Shown: positions 9,632 through 19,226 of the stretch, piece by piece
Numbering within the stretch: the stretch's first letter is position 1
Layout: each line of letters starts with the position of its first letter
Source of the DNA: Georgenia wutianyii
Lineage (GTDB): Bacteria; Actinomycetota; Actinomycetes; Actinomycetales; Actinomycetaceae
NCBI RefSeq assembly: GCF_006349365.1
Contig: NZ_CP040899.1
Span: 248,001 to 312,000, forward strand
DNA length: 64,000 bases
Reading direction: 5' to 3'
Notes under the pieces: model-generated
Told to the model about the DNA's origin: nothing
The model's database searches: none
What the model saw: the letters and a program-made list of their open reading frames with translations, nothing else
Position numbers and translations under genes: made by a program

Positions 9632-9776
9632 TTTGGGCGGTCGGACGGCGCCGCGGTGTCGTAACTGCGGCGCCCCGGGGTGCCGGGGTGCTGCACGGGG
9701 CCCGTTCGCGGCGAGGGGCACACAGGGAGGGGCGCGCGCGACCCGGCTCCGGGCGCGCCGGTCGCACCATCGGGTG

Positions 9777-10613
9777 ATGGACGTGACGGACCGGATCTGG
9801 CACTTGGGGGGCGCGGCCAAGCGGTCCCAGCTCGTGCGCACCGCGGCCGACCGCCGTGCCCTGGCCGACGGGCTTGCCACCGGCGTCCTGCGTGAGCTCG
9901 GCGCAGGCTGGCTCGCGACGGCCGGCGCGGACCCGGCCGTGGTGGCCGCCCGCCGCCTCGGCGGCACGGTCACCTGCGTGAGCGCCGCCGCGTTCTACGG
10001 CCTGCGGGTCATGCACCCGCCCGAGCGCCCCCACGTCGCCCTGCCCAGGGCGCGCGGCGTACGGCAGGTTGCCCTTCCCGCTCGTGTCCACCGCGAGCGC
10101 TGGTGGTCGGCGCCGCCAGACCTCGGACTGCCCCTCGCCCCGCTCGACCTCGTCCTCGCCCGCGTGCTGCGCTGCCTGCCGGCGGACCTGGCGGCCGTCA
10201 CCGTCGACTCCGCCCTCACCAAGCGGCTCGTCACCACGGACGAGGTGGCCCGTGCGCTCACCGGGCCCGGGAGTCCGGCGGCGCTCGCGGCGCTGGCGCG
10301 GTGTCGTCCGGGCAGCCGGTCGGGCATCGAGACACTCGCCCGGCTGGCGCTGGAGGAGGCCGGCCTGCAGGTCGACCCGGCGGTCACCATCGCCGGGGTG
10401 GGGGAGGTCGACCTCGTCGTCGAGGGGCACGTCGTCGTCGAGTGCGACGGCTTCTCCTACCACTCCGGGCGGGTGGAGTACCGGGAGGACCGGCGCCGCG
10501 ACCGGGTGCTCATCGCGAAGGGGTACCTCCCGCTGCGGTTCACCTACGAGGACGTCATGACCGACAGTGCGACGGTCGTCCGCGCCGTCCTCGAGGTGCT
10601 CGGCCGGGCGTGA
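9777..10613 (+). CDS. DUF559-domain protein with AbiEi-like N-terminal region
   Basis: A 278-residue protein with two recognisable parts. Residues 1-90 resemble the winged-helix N-terminus of type IV toxin-antitoxin AbiEi-like antitoxins. Residues from about 180 on are a DUF559 domain, a Vsr-like member of the PD-(D/E)XK nuclease group: DLVVEGHVVVECDGFSYH, RRRDRVL and LRFTYEDVM are visible. The key Asp, the E-x-D and the His of the fold are kept, so nuclease activity is possible but unproven. The ATG follows no clear ribosome site. The gene stands alone between inverted copies of an 82-bp repeat. Confidence 0.75.
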   Translation: MDVTDRIWHLGGAAKRSQLVRTAADRRALADGLATGVLRELGAGWLATAGADPAVVAARRLGGTVTCVSAAAFYGLRVMHPPERPHVALPRARGVRQVALPARVHRERWWSAPPDLGLPLAPLDLVLARVLRCLPADLAAVTVDSALTKRLVTTDEVARALTGPGSPAALAALARCRPGSRSGIETLARLALEEAGLQVDPAVTIAGVGEVDLVVEGHVVVECDGFSYHSGRVEYREDRRRDRVLIAKGYLPLRFTYEDVMTDSATVVRAVLEVLGRA

Positions 10614-10625
10614 CGGCGACCGGAA

Positions 10626-10707
10626 CCTGCCACCAAGTCCGCCGCCGGAGCGCGGGAAGCGCTGCCCCGACGGCGTGGCGGCGGCGTGTCGGTGACTTGG
10701 TGGCAGG
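10626..10707 (-). repeat. 82-bp palindrome-ended repeat, copy 3 (inverted)
   Basis: Starts 12 bp after the DUF559 gene. Both arms, CCTGCCACCAAGTC and GACTTGGTGGCAGG, are perfect inverted repeats. Read on the minus strand the interior matches copy 1 (CCGACACGCC then CAGCGCTTCCCG), so it faces copies 1 and 2 across the gene. Confidence 0.85.
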
Positions 10708-10745
10708 ATCGGCGCGGGCAGGCGCCCGGGACGCGCTACGGAGGG

Positions 10746-11996
10746 CTAGAACTCGATCCGGGGGATCGTCTCCGTGTCGGCGCCGGGGTCGAGGACGGCG
10801 CGCTCGTCGGGCCGGTGGCGCAGGACGTTGTCGATGTAGGAGGCGACGGCGTCGGGCAGCGGGACGTCGCGCTGCTGCTGCTGGGAGATGAACCAGCGGT
10901 GCTCGAGCACCTCGTGGAACACCTCGGCCGGCTCGAGCTTCCCGCGCAGCTCGCGCGGGATGGCCCGGACGGTGGGCTCGAAGACACGGGCGAGCCAGTC
11001 GTGGGCGACGAACTCCTCTTCCTCCCCCTGCCGGTCGGTCGCGGCGCGGAAGGCGTCGAGGTCGTTGAGCATGCGGCGCGCCTGGTTCTCCTGGACGTCC
11101 AGGCCGGTGAGTCGCATGAGGCGGCGGTGGTGGTGGCCGGCGTCGACGACCTTGGGCTGGATCTGGATGCGGGTGCCGTCGACGTCCGTGGTCATCGACA
11201 GCTCCCCGACGTCGTACCCGAGCTCGTTGAGCCGGTGGATCCGGGCGGACACACGCCAACGCTCGCCGTTCTCGAAGGACTCCGAGGAGGTGAGCTCCTG
11301 CCACAGGGCGGTGTACCGCTCGACGATCCGGTTGCCGACCTCGATGGTGTCGACCTCCTCGGAGACGAAACCGCCGGCCTGGAGGTCCATCAGCTCGCCG
11401 ATGATGTTCGTGCGTGCGAGGTCGAGGTCGTACTCGCGCTGGCCGACGGTGAGCGTGGGCTGGAACTCGCCCGTCTCGGCGTCGACGAGGTAGGCGGCGA
11501 AGGCGCCGGCGTCGCGGCGGAAGAGCGTGTTCGACAGCGAGACGTCGCCCCAGTAGAAGCCGAGCAGGTGCAGCCGCACGAGGAGGACGGCGAGCGCGTC
11601 GATGAGCCGGGTCGCGGTGTCGCGCCGCAGGTACTGGGAGAACAGCGCGCGGTAGGGCAGGGAGAACTGGAGGTGCTCGGTGACGAGCACGGAGTCCAGC
11701 GGCTCGCCGAGCGGCGTGGACCGGCCGGTGATGACGGCGAGCGGCTGCACCGAGGGAGCCTGCAGCCGGTTGAGGTTGCGGAGCATCTCGTACTCGTGGA
11801 ACGCGACGGTCTCCCCGATCTCCTTGATCGCGATGACCCGGCCGGACAGCCGCACGAAGCGCACGACGTGACGGGAGATGCCGCGCGGCAGCGCCGCGAG
11901 GACCGACTCGGGCCACTCCTCCAGCGGGATCTCCCACGGGAGGTCGAGGAGGGCGGGATCGAGCCGCGCCGCGGTGATCTCAAGGGAGGTAGGCAT
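10746..11996 (-). CDS. DUF4032 domain protein with kinase-like fold
   Basis: A 416-residue cytoplasmic protein typical of actinobacteria. The N-terminal two thirds look like a lipopolysaccharide-kinase/aminoglycoside-kinase fold: IAIKEIGE resembles the ATP-binding lysine, GDVSLSNTLF the catalytic loop, and LVDAETGE the metal-binding Asp. The C-terminal third is the DUF4032 region with an HHHRRLMRLTG segment. Substrate is unknown. The start at 11996 is preferred over 12008 because GAGGAGC lies 5-11 nt upstream of it. It follows msmK on the same strand beyond a terminator-like hairpin. Confidence 0.83.
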   Translation of the reverse strand: MPTSLEITAARLDPALLDLPWEIPLEEWPESVLAALPRGISRHVVRFVRLSGRVIAIKEIGETVAFHEYEMLRNLNRLQAPSVQPLAVITGRSTPLGEPLDSVLVTEHLQFSLPYRALFSQYLRRDTATRLIDALAVLLVRLHLLGFYWGDVSLSNTLFRRDAGAFAAYLVDAETGEFQPTLTVGQREYDLDLARTNIIGELMDLQAGGFVSEEVDTIEVGNRIVERYTALWQELTSSESFENGERWRVSARIHRLNELGYDVGELSMTTDVDGTRIQIQPKVVDAGHHHRRLMRLTGLDVQENQARRMLNDLDAFRAATDRQGEEEEFVAHDWLARVFEPTVRAIPRELRGKLEPAEVFHEVLEHRWFISQQQQRDVPLPDAVASYIDNVLRHRPDERAVLDPGADTETIPRIEF

Positions 11997-12011
11997 CGTG
12001 CTCCTCATGAT

Positions 12012-12047
12012 GCAGGGGCGGACCCGACGCTACGGGCCCGCCCCTGC
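12012..12047 (-). terminator. Terminator-like hairpin after msmK
   Basis: Fifteen-base arms GCAGGGGCGGACCCG and CGGGCCCGCCCCTGC pair with one mismatch around a 6-nt loop, 16 nt past the msmK stop. There is no U-tract, which is common in high-GC actinobacteria. Confidence 0.6.
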
Positions 12048-12063
12048 ATGTGCGACTTTCGGG

Positions 12064-13191
12064 TCAGTCGGGAAGACGCTCACCCGTGGTGACGGCGAAG
12101 TTGTGCTGCTCGCCGGGACGGATGCGGGCGTAGACGGTCTCGCCCTTCATCGGCACCTCGCGCGGGTCGATGCGGACGATGATCTGCGCGTCGCCGGCGC
12201 CCGAGGAGATGTGCTCGGCCAGCTCCTTGGAGCCCGCGAGGCGGCCGTAGACGAACGCGTCGGAGCCGAGCTCCTCGACGAGGTCGACGGTCACCGGGAT
12301 CGCGCCCTCGGTGCCCGCGGACACGCGGTCGAGGGACTCGGGACGGAAGCCGACGATGACCTCGCCCTTGCTGTCGGCGCCCATCGCGTCGATGGTCGCG
12401 CGGCTCAGCGGGACGCGGGCCTCACCGAGCACGGCGGCGCCGTCCTGGATGTGGAAGGTGCCGAGGTTCATCGCGGGGGAGCCGATGAAGCCGGCGACGA
12501 ACACGTTGGCCGGGCGGTCGTACATGTCGCGCGGGGTGCCGACCTGCTGGAGGACGCCGTCCTTGAGGACCGCGATGCGGTCGCCCATGGTGAGGGCCTC
12601 GGTCTGGTCGTGCGTGACGTAGACGGTCGTGACGCCGAGGCGGCGCTGGAGCGAGGCGATCTGGGTGCGGGTCTGGACGCGGAGCTTGGCGTCGAGGTTC
12701 GACAGCGGCTCGTCCATGAGGAACACCTGCGGCTGGCGGACGATCGCGCGGCCCATGGCGACGCGCTGACGCTGACCACCGGAGAGCGCCTTCGGCTTGC
12801 GGTCGAGGTACTCGGAGAGGTCGAGGATCTTGGCAGCCTCCTCGACCCGCTGGCGGATCTCGGCCTTCGGCTTGCCGGCGATCTTGAGCGCGAAGCCCAT
12901 GTTGTCCGCGACGGACATGTGCGGGTACAGCGCGTAGTTCTGGAACACCATCGCGATGTCGCGGTCCTTGGGCTGGATGTCGGTGACGTCGCGGTCACCG
13001 ATGAGGATGCGCCCGGAGTTCACGTCCTCGAGCCCGGCGAGCATGCGCAGGGAGGTGGACTTGCCGCAGCCGGAGGGGCCCACGAGGACGAGGAACTCGC
13101 CGTCGGCGATCTCCAGGTCGAGAGCGTCCACCGCCGGGCGCTCGGTGCCCGGGTAGGTGCGTGTGGCCTTGTCGAACGTGACTGATGCCAT
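12064..13191 (-). CDS. msmK: Sugar ABC transporter ATP-binding protein, MsiK/UgpC type
   Basis: ATPase subunit of 375 residues that powers carbohydrate ABC importers. Walker A is GPSGCGKST, the Q-loop region AMVFQNYALYPHM, the signature LSGGQRQRVAMGRA, Walker B VFLMDEP and the H-loop VTHDQTEA. The C-terminal 140 residues form the OB-like regulatory domain of the UgpC/MalK class. No permease or binding-protein gene is adjacent. This is the usual situation in actinobacteria, where one MsiK serves many sugar importers. A GAAGGGAA ribosome site lies about 10 nt before the ATG. Confidence 0.93.
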   Translation of the reverse strand: MASVTFDKATRTYPGTERPAVDALDLEIADGEFLVLVGPSGCGKSTSLRMLAGLEDVNSGRILIGDRDVTDIQPKDRDIAMVFQNYALYPHMSVADNMGFALKIAGKPKAEIRQRVEEAAKILDLSEYLDRKPKALSGGQRQRVAMGRAIVRQPQVFLMDEPLSNLDAKLRVQTRTQIASLQRRLGVTTVYVTHDQTEALTMGDRIAVLKDGVLQQVGTPRDMYDRPANVFVAGFIGSPAMNLGTFHIQDGAAVLGEARVPLSRATIDAMGADSKGEVIVGFRPESLDRVSAGTEGAIPVTVDLVEELGSDAFVYGRLAGSKELAEHISSGAGDAQIIVRIDPREVPMKGETVYARIRPGEQHNFAVTTGERLPD

Positions 13192-13371
13192 CGTTGGTCG
13201 TTTCCCTTCACCGGCAGGTACGTGCCGGACGATCCGTTGTGAAGAGTGTCAGGTGTCTGCCTTGACACTGGTCCGGCCCCGCCGACCGGTGGTCGCCGGG
13301 TCCGAGCCGTCATCAGTGTCGCACAGGCGGGAATGTGGCGACGTGGCCTAGGTCCTGCCTTGTGTGGCGGG

Positions 13372-14229
13372 TCACACCGACTCGCGCAGCTCCAGGAGGC
13401 GCAGGAGCACGGCGGCGAGCTCGTCCGGGTCGGCCACCCGGTACTGCGCCGCGGTCGGCCCGTCGCCCACCTTGATGCCGACGTCGTCGGGGCCCAGGAC
13501 GGCGAAGGCGTCCTCGTCGGTGACGTCGTCACCCGCGAAGAGGACCGCGGACGGGGCGACGTCGGCGCGCAGCTCGGCGATCGCGTCGCCCTTGGTCGTG
13601 TGGAGCACGGCCATCTCGACGACGTCCTTGCCGTGCTGGACGCGCAGGCCTGGCCGGGTGGCCGGCCCGGCGAGCACCTCCTCGGTGAGGGCGGCGGCGT
13701 CCTGCGCGCCGGCGAGCCGCGAGTGCACGACGACGGAGACCGGCTTGACCTCCACCCAGGCACCCTCGTAGCGCTCGGCGAGGGTGCGCGCCTCGCGCAG
13801 CACGGCGGCGTGCAGGGCCTCCTGCTCGGCGGTGAGCACGAGCGGCTCGGCGACGAGCTCGCGGGTCTGCTCGGCCGTCATCCCGACGTGTCCGCGCTGG
13901 GCGCCGTGGCTGCCGACGACGCGCGTCCCGGCGGGCACCTCGGCGATCGCGACGAGCCCGGTCGCCTCGCGCCCGGAGACGAGCGCGAGGTGGATGCCGG
14001 GCAGCGCGTCGAGGCGGGCGAGCGCCTCGGCGGCGGCGGGCACCACCTGGGACCGGGAGGGGTCGTCGACGAGCGGGGCGAGCGCGCCGTCGAAGTCGAG
14101 GGCGACGAGGACCGAGGGGCGCGCGGCGAGTCGGCGCAGCGCCTGGTCGAGCTCCTCGGCGAGGTGCTGGACGAACAGCGGGGCGTCGACGCCCGGGCCG
14201 GGGACCCCGGGGTCTTCGGTCGTGCTCAT
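13372..14229 (-). CDS. otsB: Trehalose-6-phosphate phosphatase
   Basis: HAD-family phosphatase of 285 residues that removes phosphate from trehalose 6-phosphate. Motif I is [11 protein letters not shown] with the nucleophile Asp and acid/base Asp, motif [13 protein letters not shown], the substrate lysine region lies near QHGKDVVEM, and the metal motif is [18 protein letters not shown] ribosome site precedes the ATG at 14227-14229. The start overlaps the otsA stop by 4 nt, so both enzymes are made together. Confidence 0.95.
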   Translation of the reverse strand: MSTTEDPGVPGPGVDAPLFVQHLAEELDQALRRLAARPSVLVALDFDGALAPLVDDPSRSQVVPAAAEALARLDALPGIHLALVSGREATGLVAIAEVPAGTRVVGSHGAQRGHVGMTAEQTRELVAEPLVLTAEQEALHAAVLREARTLAERYEGAWVEVKPVSVVVHSRLAGAQDAAALTEEVLAGPATRPGLRVQHGKDVVEMAVLHTTKGDAIAELRADVAPSAVLFAGDDVTDEDAFAVLGPDDVGIKVGDGPTAAQYRVADPDELAAVLLRLLELRESV

Positions 14230-15647
14230 GACTCGCTCCTTCGGGCAGACAGTGCGTCGAGGAAGTCCCCCGCCCAGCGCTGGACGTCGTGCTCCAGCAC
14301 CCGGCGGCGCAGCGCGCGCATCCGACGGCGCCGCTCGCGCGGCTCCATCCCGATCGCCCGCATGATCGCCGTCTTCGTGCCGTCGATGTCGTGGGGGTTG
14401 ATGAGCAGCGCCTGGCCGAGCTCGTCGGCGGCGCCGGTGAACTCGCTGAGGACGAGGACGCCGCCGAGGTCGCCGCGGGCGGCGATGTACTCCTTGGCGA
14501 CGAGGTTCATCCCGTCGCGCAGCGAGGTGACGAGCATGACGTCGGCCGCGAGGTAGAGGGCCGCCATCTCCTCGGCGGGGTAGGAGTGGTGCATGTAGTG
14601 GATCGCGGGCTTGCCGAGGACGCCGTAGTCGCCGTTGATCCGCCCGACGGTCACCTCGATCTCGTCGCGCAGCTGGCGGTACTGGTCGACGCGCTCGCGC
14701 GAAGGGCTGGCGATCTGGACGAGGGTCGTCTCCGGCGGCGTCACCCGGCCGTCGGAGAGCAGCTCCCCGAACGCCTTGAGCCGGTGCCGGATGCCCTTGG
14801 TGTAGTCGAGGCGGTCGACGCCGAGGAGCAGGACGTCGGGGCTGCCGAGCTCGTTGCGGATCTCGACGGCGCGGCGCTGCACCGGCTCGCTGGCGGCCAG
14901 CGCGTCGAAGGACTTGGTGTCGATGGAGATGGGGAAGACCCCGGCGCGCACCTGGCGCTCGGGACGCGACCAGCGGGCACCGACCGTCACCGTGTTGCCC
15001 TTGGTGGTGAGGGGCGTGAGGCGGCGGACGGCGCGCATGAAGTTCGCGGCGTCGCCGGCGCGCTGGAAGCCGATGAGGTCGGCACCGAGCAGACCCTCGA
15101 CGACCTGCCGACGCCAGGGCAGCTGGGTGAAGATCTCCACCGGCGGGAAGGGGATGTGGTTGAAGAACCCGATGCGCACGTCGGGGCGGAGCATGCGCAG
15201 CACCGACGGGACGAGCTGGAGCTGGTAGTCGTGCACCCACACGGTGCCGCCCTCGGCGACGGCCTCGGCGGCGGCGGCCGCGAAGCGCCGGTTGACCGCG
15301 ACGTAGGCGTTCCACCACTGCCGGTGGTACTCCGGCGGGACGATGACGTCGTGGTACAGCGGCCACAGGGTGCCGTTGGAGAAGCCCTCGTAGTACTGGT
15401 TGACCTCCTGCTCCGTCAGCGTCACCGGCCACACCCGGATCCCGTCGGAGTCGAACGGGTCCAGCGAGAGGTCGGGGCTGCCCGCCCAGCCGACCCAGGC
15501 ACCCTCGTGCTCGCGCATGACCGGCGCCAGTGCGGTGACGAGCCCGCCGGGTGAGCGGGTCGCCTCGACGGAACCGTCGGGGGCGAGGGAGATGTCGACC
15601 GGGAGGCGGTTGGCGACGACGACGATCTGGTGCTCACCTGCTGGCAT
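14226..15647 (-). CDS. otsA: Trehalose-6-phosphate synthase
   Basis: GT20 glycosyltransferase of about 473 residues that joins UDP-glucose (or GDP-glucose) and glucose 6-phosphate. Visible motifs are [10 protein letters not shown] at the N-terminus, [22 protein letters not shown] and [13 protein letters not shown]. Two starts are possible: an ATG at 15659 that directly abuts AGGAGG, and the ATG at 15647 that has 12 nt of spacing. I prefer 15647. The open frame continues upstream but that sequence is antisense to the kinase gene. Trehalose made here acts as osmoprotectant. Confidence 0.95.
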   Translation of the reverse strand: MPAGEHQIVVVANRLPVDISLAPDGSVEATRSPGGLVTALAPVMREHEGAWVGWAGSPDLSLDPFDSDGIRVWPVTLTEQEVNQYYEGFSNGTLWPLYHDVIVPPEYHRQWWNAYVAVNRRFAAAAAEAVAEGGTVWVHDYQLQLVPSVLRMLRPDVRIGFFNHIPFPPVEIFTQLPWRRQVVEGLLGADLIGFQRAGDAANFMRAVRRLTPLTTKGNTVTVGARWSRPERQVRAGVFPISIDTKSFDALAASEPVQRRAVEIRNELGSPDVLLLGVDRLDYTKGIRHRLKAFGELLSDGRVTPPETTLVQIASPSRERVDQYRQLRDEIEVTVGRINGDYGVLGKPAIHYMHHSYPAEEMAALYLAADVMLVTSLRDGMNLVAKEYIAARGDLGGVLVLSEFTGAADELGQALLINPHDIDGTKTAIMRAIGMEPRERRRRMRALRRRVLEHDVQRWAGDFLDALSARRSES

Positions 15648-15725
15648 GGGAAGCTTCATCCTCCTGTGGGGGTCGTTCCCGAGGCTACCCAGGGATGTCG
15701 CGGCGCGCCTGGGTAGGTTGAGGTC

Positions 15726-17330
15726 ATGCAGGGGATCGAGGGCTACCGGCTCGTGCGGCGCATCGGCGCCGGCGGCATGGGCACGGTGCACGAGGCGCTG
15801 GACGCCGACGGGCGCCGGGTCGCGGTCAAGGTCCTCCACGAGGCGATCGCCGCTGACCCCGCCGCCCGGGAGCGGCTGCGCCGCGAGGTCGAGCTGCTCC
15901 ACCGCGTCCGGGGCCGCGGCGTCGCGCGCGTGCTCGACGCGGAGGCCGACGCCGCGACCGCGTTCGTCGTCACCGAGCTGATCGACGGGCCGACCCTCGA
16001 GGACGACGTCCGCGAGCACGGCCCGCTCACCGAGGACGAGCTCGCCGAGCTGGCGCACGGTCTGGCCGAGGGCCTCGACGCGATCCACGCGGCCGGCATC
16101 GCCCACCGCGACCTCAAGCCGGGCAACGTCATGCTGTCCGCCGACGGGCCGGTGATCATCGACTTCGGGATCGCCCAGGTGGCCGACGACGTCCGGCTCA
16201 CCCAGACCGGCATGGTCACCGGGACACCGGGCTACCTCGACCCCGACGTCCTCGCCGGGGGAGATCCCGGCCCGGCGGGGGACTGGTGGGCGTGGGCGGC
16301 CGTCCTCACCTACGCCGCCACCGGTCGCCCGCCGTTCGGGCGCGGGGGCATGCAGGCGGTGCTCGGGCGGGTGAGCACCGGCGTCGTCGACACCGACGGG
16401 CTGCCCGACCGGCTCGCGGCGGTCCTCGGGGCCGCGCTCGACCCGGAGCCGGCCCGCCGCCTGCCCCCGGGCGACGTCCTCGCCGCGCTCGACGGCGACT
16501 GGGACCGCCCGGCGCTGCGCGCACTGCTCGCCTCGCCCCCCGACCCGGTGACCCGCACCGACGTCCTGCCGCCCTCGGTCCCGCCGGCGCACACCCGGGC
16601 GCTGCCGGCGCAGGAGCCCTGGTACCCGCCGCCTGCGCAGACCTACGAGGCACCGGCCGTCGAGCCGTGGGACCGGCAGGCGCCCGAGCAGTGGCCGCCG
16701 CAGCCCGTGGCCGGGACGGCCGTCGCCCCGGCGGGGTGGGGCCTCACGCCGCAGGAGGTGCCCCCGTGGGCGGTGCCCCCGCGCCGCCGGGGCGGCACGC
16801 TCGCCGCGCTCGGCCTGGGACTGACGGCGCTCGCGATGCTGGCGCCGGGCGCGTGGGCCGTGGGGGTCCTCGCGCTCGTCGTCGTCCTCGGCGCCGTGGG
16901 GCGCGGTGCGGTGCGGCTGCGCACCGGGAGGCTGCGGCGCGGCCTGCGCCGCGGCGACACCGCGCGGGCCTGGCTCGCCGCGCCGGTCCACCTGCTCGGG
17001 GCGGCGCTCGCGACCGTCCCCGGCTTCCTGCTCGCCGCGCTGGTCGCCGGGGTGGGCGGGTGGGCGGTCCTCACCTTCACCTCCCCGCCCGCGGACATCC
17101 GCCCGTGGCTGCTGTGGTGCGCGGCGGCCCTCGCGCTGTGGGCGCTGTGGAGCGTGCCGCCGGCCGAGGGGACACGGGAGGGGGCGCGCGTCGTCCTCGG
17201 CGCCCTGCCGCGGCAGGCCCGCGTCGGCCTCGTCCTGCTCGGGCTCGGGACGGCGGCCGTGCTCGCGACCCTCGTCCTCACCGGTGCGCCCCCCGACCCG
17301 GTGTGGTCGCCGCTGCCGTCCCCCGCCTGA
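15726..17330 (+). CDS. Ser/Thr protein kinase with C-terminal membrane segments
   Basis: PknB-type kinase of 534 residues. The Gly-loop is [10 protein letters not shown], the ATP lysine lies in VAVKVLHE, the catalytic loop is [12 protein letters not shown], the Asp-Phe-Gly motif is IIDFGIAQV, and the activation segment is followed by GTPGYLDPD. Residues 275-355 are a Pro-rich linker. The C-terminal 180 residues carry about five hydrophobic helices, instead of the single helix plus PASTA repeats of PknB. It is divergent from otsA; the substrate is unknown. Confidence 0.88.
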   Translation: MQGIEGYRLVRRIGAGGMGTVHEALDADGRRVAVKVLHEAIAADPAARERLRREVELLHRVRGRGVARVLDAEADAATAFVVTELIDGPTLEDDVREHGPLTEDELAELAHGLAEGLDAIHAAGIAHRDLKPGNVMLSADGPVIIDFGIAQVADDVRLTQTGMVTGTPGYLDPDVLAGGDPGPAGDWWAWAAVLTYAATGRPPFGRGGMQAVLGRVSTGVVDTDGLPDRLAAVLGAALDPEPARRLPPGDVLAALDGDWDRPALRALLASPPDPVTRTDVLPPSVPPAHTRALPAQEPWYPPPAQTYEAPAVEPWDRQAPEQWPPQPVAGTAVAPAGWGLTPQEVPPWAVPPRRRGGTLAALGLGLTALAMLAPGAWAVGVLALVVVLGAVGRGAVRLRTGRLRRGLRRGDTARAWLAAPVHLLGAALATVPGFLLAALVAGVGGWAVLTFTSPPADIRPWLLWCAAALALWALWSVPPAEGTREGARVVLGALPRQARVGLVLLGLGTAAVLATLVLTGAPPDPVWSPLPSPA

Positions 17331-17401
17331 GCACCCGTCCGGATCCCGGGATCCCCGGCGGATCGTCGCCAGGCGGGCAGGGCGCCGCGTACGCTGACCC
17401 G

Positions 17402-17881
17402 GTGCGCCGCTCCCGCCTGGACGTGCGGCCCGGCCTCGTCGTGGCCGTGGCCGCACTGCTGCCTGCGCTCGCGGCGGTGCTCAGCGGCGCGGTCCAGGTG
17501 ACCCGGTGCGTCTCGGTGCCCGGCGGGGTGGCCCGCATCGGCATCGACCTCGCGCTCCTGCGTCACTCCGAGGAGTGCCCCACGACGGGCCTCGCGCTCG
17601 GCGGGGAGAGCGACCGCGTGCTCGCGGTCGTCGTCCTCCTCACGGCGCCGATGCTGCTGCTCCACGCGGGCGTCCTGCTCGGCACGTGGGGGGCCGGCGC
17701 CGCGCTGCGCCGCTCCCTGGCCCGGCTCGCACGGCTGACCCCGTGGCGGCGGGTGCCTCGGCCCCGGCTGCTCGTCGTGCCTGCCCGGCGCGCCGCCGTC
17801 GGCCGTCTCGCCTCCTTCGTCTCGCGCGCGCACGTCGCCGTCCCACTCCTCCGCGGACCCCCGGCACCGCTGCCGGCCTGA
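17402..17881 (+). CDS. Hypothetical membrane protein
   Basis: A 159-residue protein I do not recognise. It has a hydrophobic N-terminal helix (residues about 9-31), a second around residues 75-100, and a strongly basic Arg/Pro-rich C-terminus. Two cysteines lie in the extracytoplasmic stretch (residues 38 and 59). It starts with GTG 71 nt after the kinase gene and may share its transcript. Confidence 0.55.
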   Translation: MRRSRLDVRPGLVVAVAALLPALAAVLSGAVQVTRCVSVPGGVARIGIDLALLRHSEECPTTGLALGGESDRVLAVVVLLTAPMLLLHAGVLLGTWGAGAALRRSLARLARLTPWRRVPRPRLLVVPARRAAVGRLASFVSRAHVAVPLLRGPPAPLPA

Positions 17882-17968
17882 GTGGTGCTCGCCCGCACGG
17901 GCGCGCACCGACGGTCACGCGACCACACCCCGAGGGCGCCGTGCGCCCGCCACAACCAGGAGCCATCC

Positions 17969-18736
17969 ATGTCCAACGCCAAGGTGAACAAGCAGGAGCG
18001 GCGCGACGCCGCCCGTGAGCAGGCGCGCAAGCTGCGTGAGGCGCAGAAGCGCCGCGAGAAGCGCAACCGCCTTCTCATCATCGCCGGTGTCGTCGTCTTC
18101 ATCGGCATCGTCGCCGCTGCGCTGTTCACGATCATCAGCAACGCCAACCGCTCCCCGCTCGAGGGCGTGGACGCCGAGCCCGCGGGCGTCAACGCGAGCG
18201 GCGCGATCCAGGTCGGCGCCGACGGCGTCGGGTCGGTCAACGAGGGCGCTCCCGTCGTCGACATCTACCTCGACTACCTGTGCACCTACTGCGCCCAGTT
18301 CGAGGAGCTCAACGCGGGCGTCCTCGACGAGCTCGCCGCGAACGGTGAGGCGACGGTGAACTACCACCCCGTCACCTACATCGGGGCCTCCGACTTCAAC
18401 CTCCGCGGGGCGAACGCCCTCGGCGAGGTCGCGACGCAGTCGCCCGAGCACTTCAGCGCCTTCAACGAGCAGCTCTTCGCCGCCCAGGGCGAGGGCGGGG
18501 CCACCCCGCTCAGCGACGAGCAGATCGCCGAGGTCGCCCGCGAGGTCGGCGTGCCCGAGGAGGTCATCGAGACCTTCGGTGAGGGCCGCTACAACGACTG
18601 GGTCGCCGCCGTCACCGAGCAGTCCCGCCGTGACGGCGTCGGCGGCACGCCGACCGTCCTCATCGACGGTGAGGAGTTCACCGGCTGGCAGCAGGAGGGC
18701 GCGCTCGCCCAGGCCGTCGCCGACGCCGGGGCCTGA
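17969..18736 (+). CDS. Membrane-anchored DsbA-family thiol-disulfide oxidoreductase
   Basis: A 255-residue protein with a highly charged cytoplasmic N-terminus (residues 1-34, rich in Lys, Arg, Glu), one membrane helix (about 35-57) and an extracellular thioredoxin-fold DsbA/DSBA-like domain. The active site reads YLCTYCAQF (C-T-Y-C). The cis-proline loop is seen in GGTPTVLIDG. It probably oxidises or isomerises disulfides in secreted proteins. The ATG at 17969 follows CCAGGAGCC. A terminator hairpin follows the stop. Confidence 0.9.
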   Translation: MSNAKVNKQERRDAAREQARKLREAQKRREKRNRLLIIAGVVVFIGIVAAALFTIISNANRSPLEGVDAEPAGVNASGAIQVGADGVGSVNEGAPVVDIYLDYLCTYCAQFEELNAGVLDELAANGEATVNYHPVTYIGASDFNLRGANALGEVATQSPEHFSAFNEQLFAAQGEGGATPLSDEQIAEVAREVGVPEEVIETFGEGRYNDWVAAVTEQSRRDGVGGTPTVLIDGEEFTGWQQEGALAQAVADAGA

Positions 18737-18752
18737 CACCTGGCAGACTTTG

Positions 18753-18782
18753 CCGGGGCGGGACCGCACGGTCCCGCCCCGG
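18753..18782 (+). terminator. Terminator hairpin after the DsbA-like gene
   Basis: Perfect 13-bp stem, CCGGGGCGGGACC with GGTCCCGCCCCGG, and a 4-nt loop, 17 nt after the stop codon and just before the tRNA gene. Confidence 0.8.
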
Positions 18783-18803
18783 TGCCGGTGAGTCCGGCAC
18801 CCC

Positions 18804-18879
18804 GCCGCCTTAGCTCAGCTGGTAGAGCACCCGCCTTGTAAGCGGACGGTCGTCGGTTCGATTCCGACAGGCGGCTCCA
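18804..18879 (+). tRNA. tRNA-Thr (anticodon UGU)
   Basis: Full cloverleaf of 76 nt with encoded CCA. The acceptor stem is GCCGCCT with AGGCGGC, the D arm GCTC/GAGC, the anticodon loop CTTGTAA (anticodon TGT) and the T loop TTCGATT flanked by GTCGG/CCGAC. Confidence 0.97.
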
Positions 18880-19226
18880 CGTTGTGCTCGCCCGCGCCCG
18901 GCGCCGTCGTCCGCGGGCGGCGCTTCTGCCCCGTCGCTCCGCCCGGGACTCCGGCACCGGCGGCCTCCCGGTGTGCCCAGGCCGGCCGCGCGTCCGGCCG
19001 TTCCCGACGGGTATCGCCGAGGAGCGTCGCGCTGTACCGTCCTCGGCATGGCGCCGACGGCGCGCCCACGGCCCGAGCTCGTCGATGAGGAGGGTGGTCC
19101 GGACGACTCGGGGCCGGGCGGGGGAGGACGAGGAGGACCTCGTCGAGGGGGAGAGCCTTGTCTCGGCTCACCCTCGGTCGCCCGGGTGGGCAGAGACGAC
19201 TGCGAAACGCAAGGGAGCGTATCCAG
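18880..19226. other. Gap without a supported gene
   Basis: About 350 bp between tRNA-Thr and the esterase gene. I see no credible coding frame. A short hairpin (GACGAGG, loop AGGA, CCTCGTC) lies at 19127-19144, and an AAGGGAG ribosome site for the next gene at 19211. No promoter is obvious. Confidence 0.5.

Noticed and set aside
14226-17456. Long minus-strand frame of more than 1000 codons
   Set aside because: Only 14226-15647 is otsA; the rest is antisense to the Ser/Thr kinase and is Arg/Pro/Gly-rich, as expected from high GC content.
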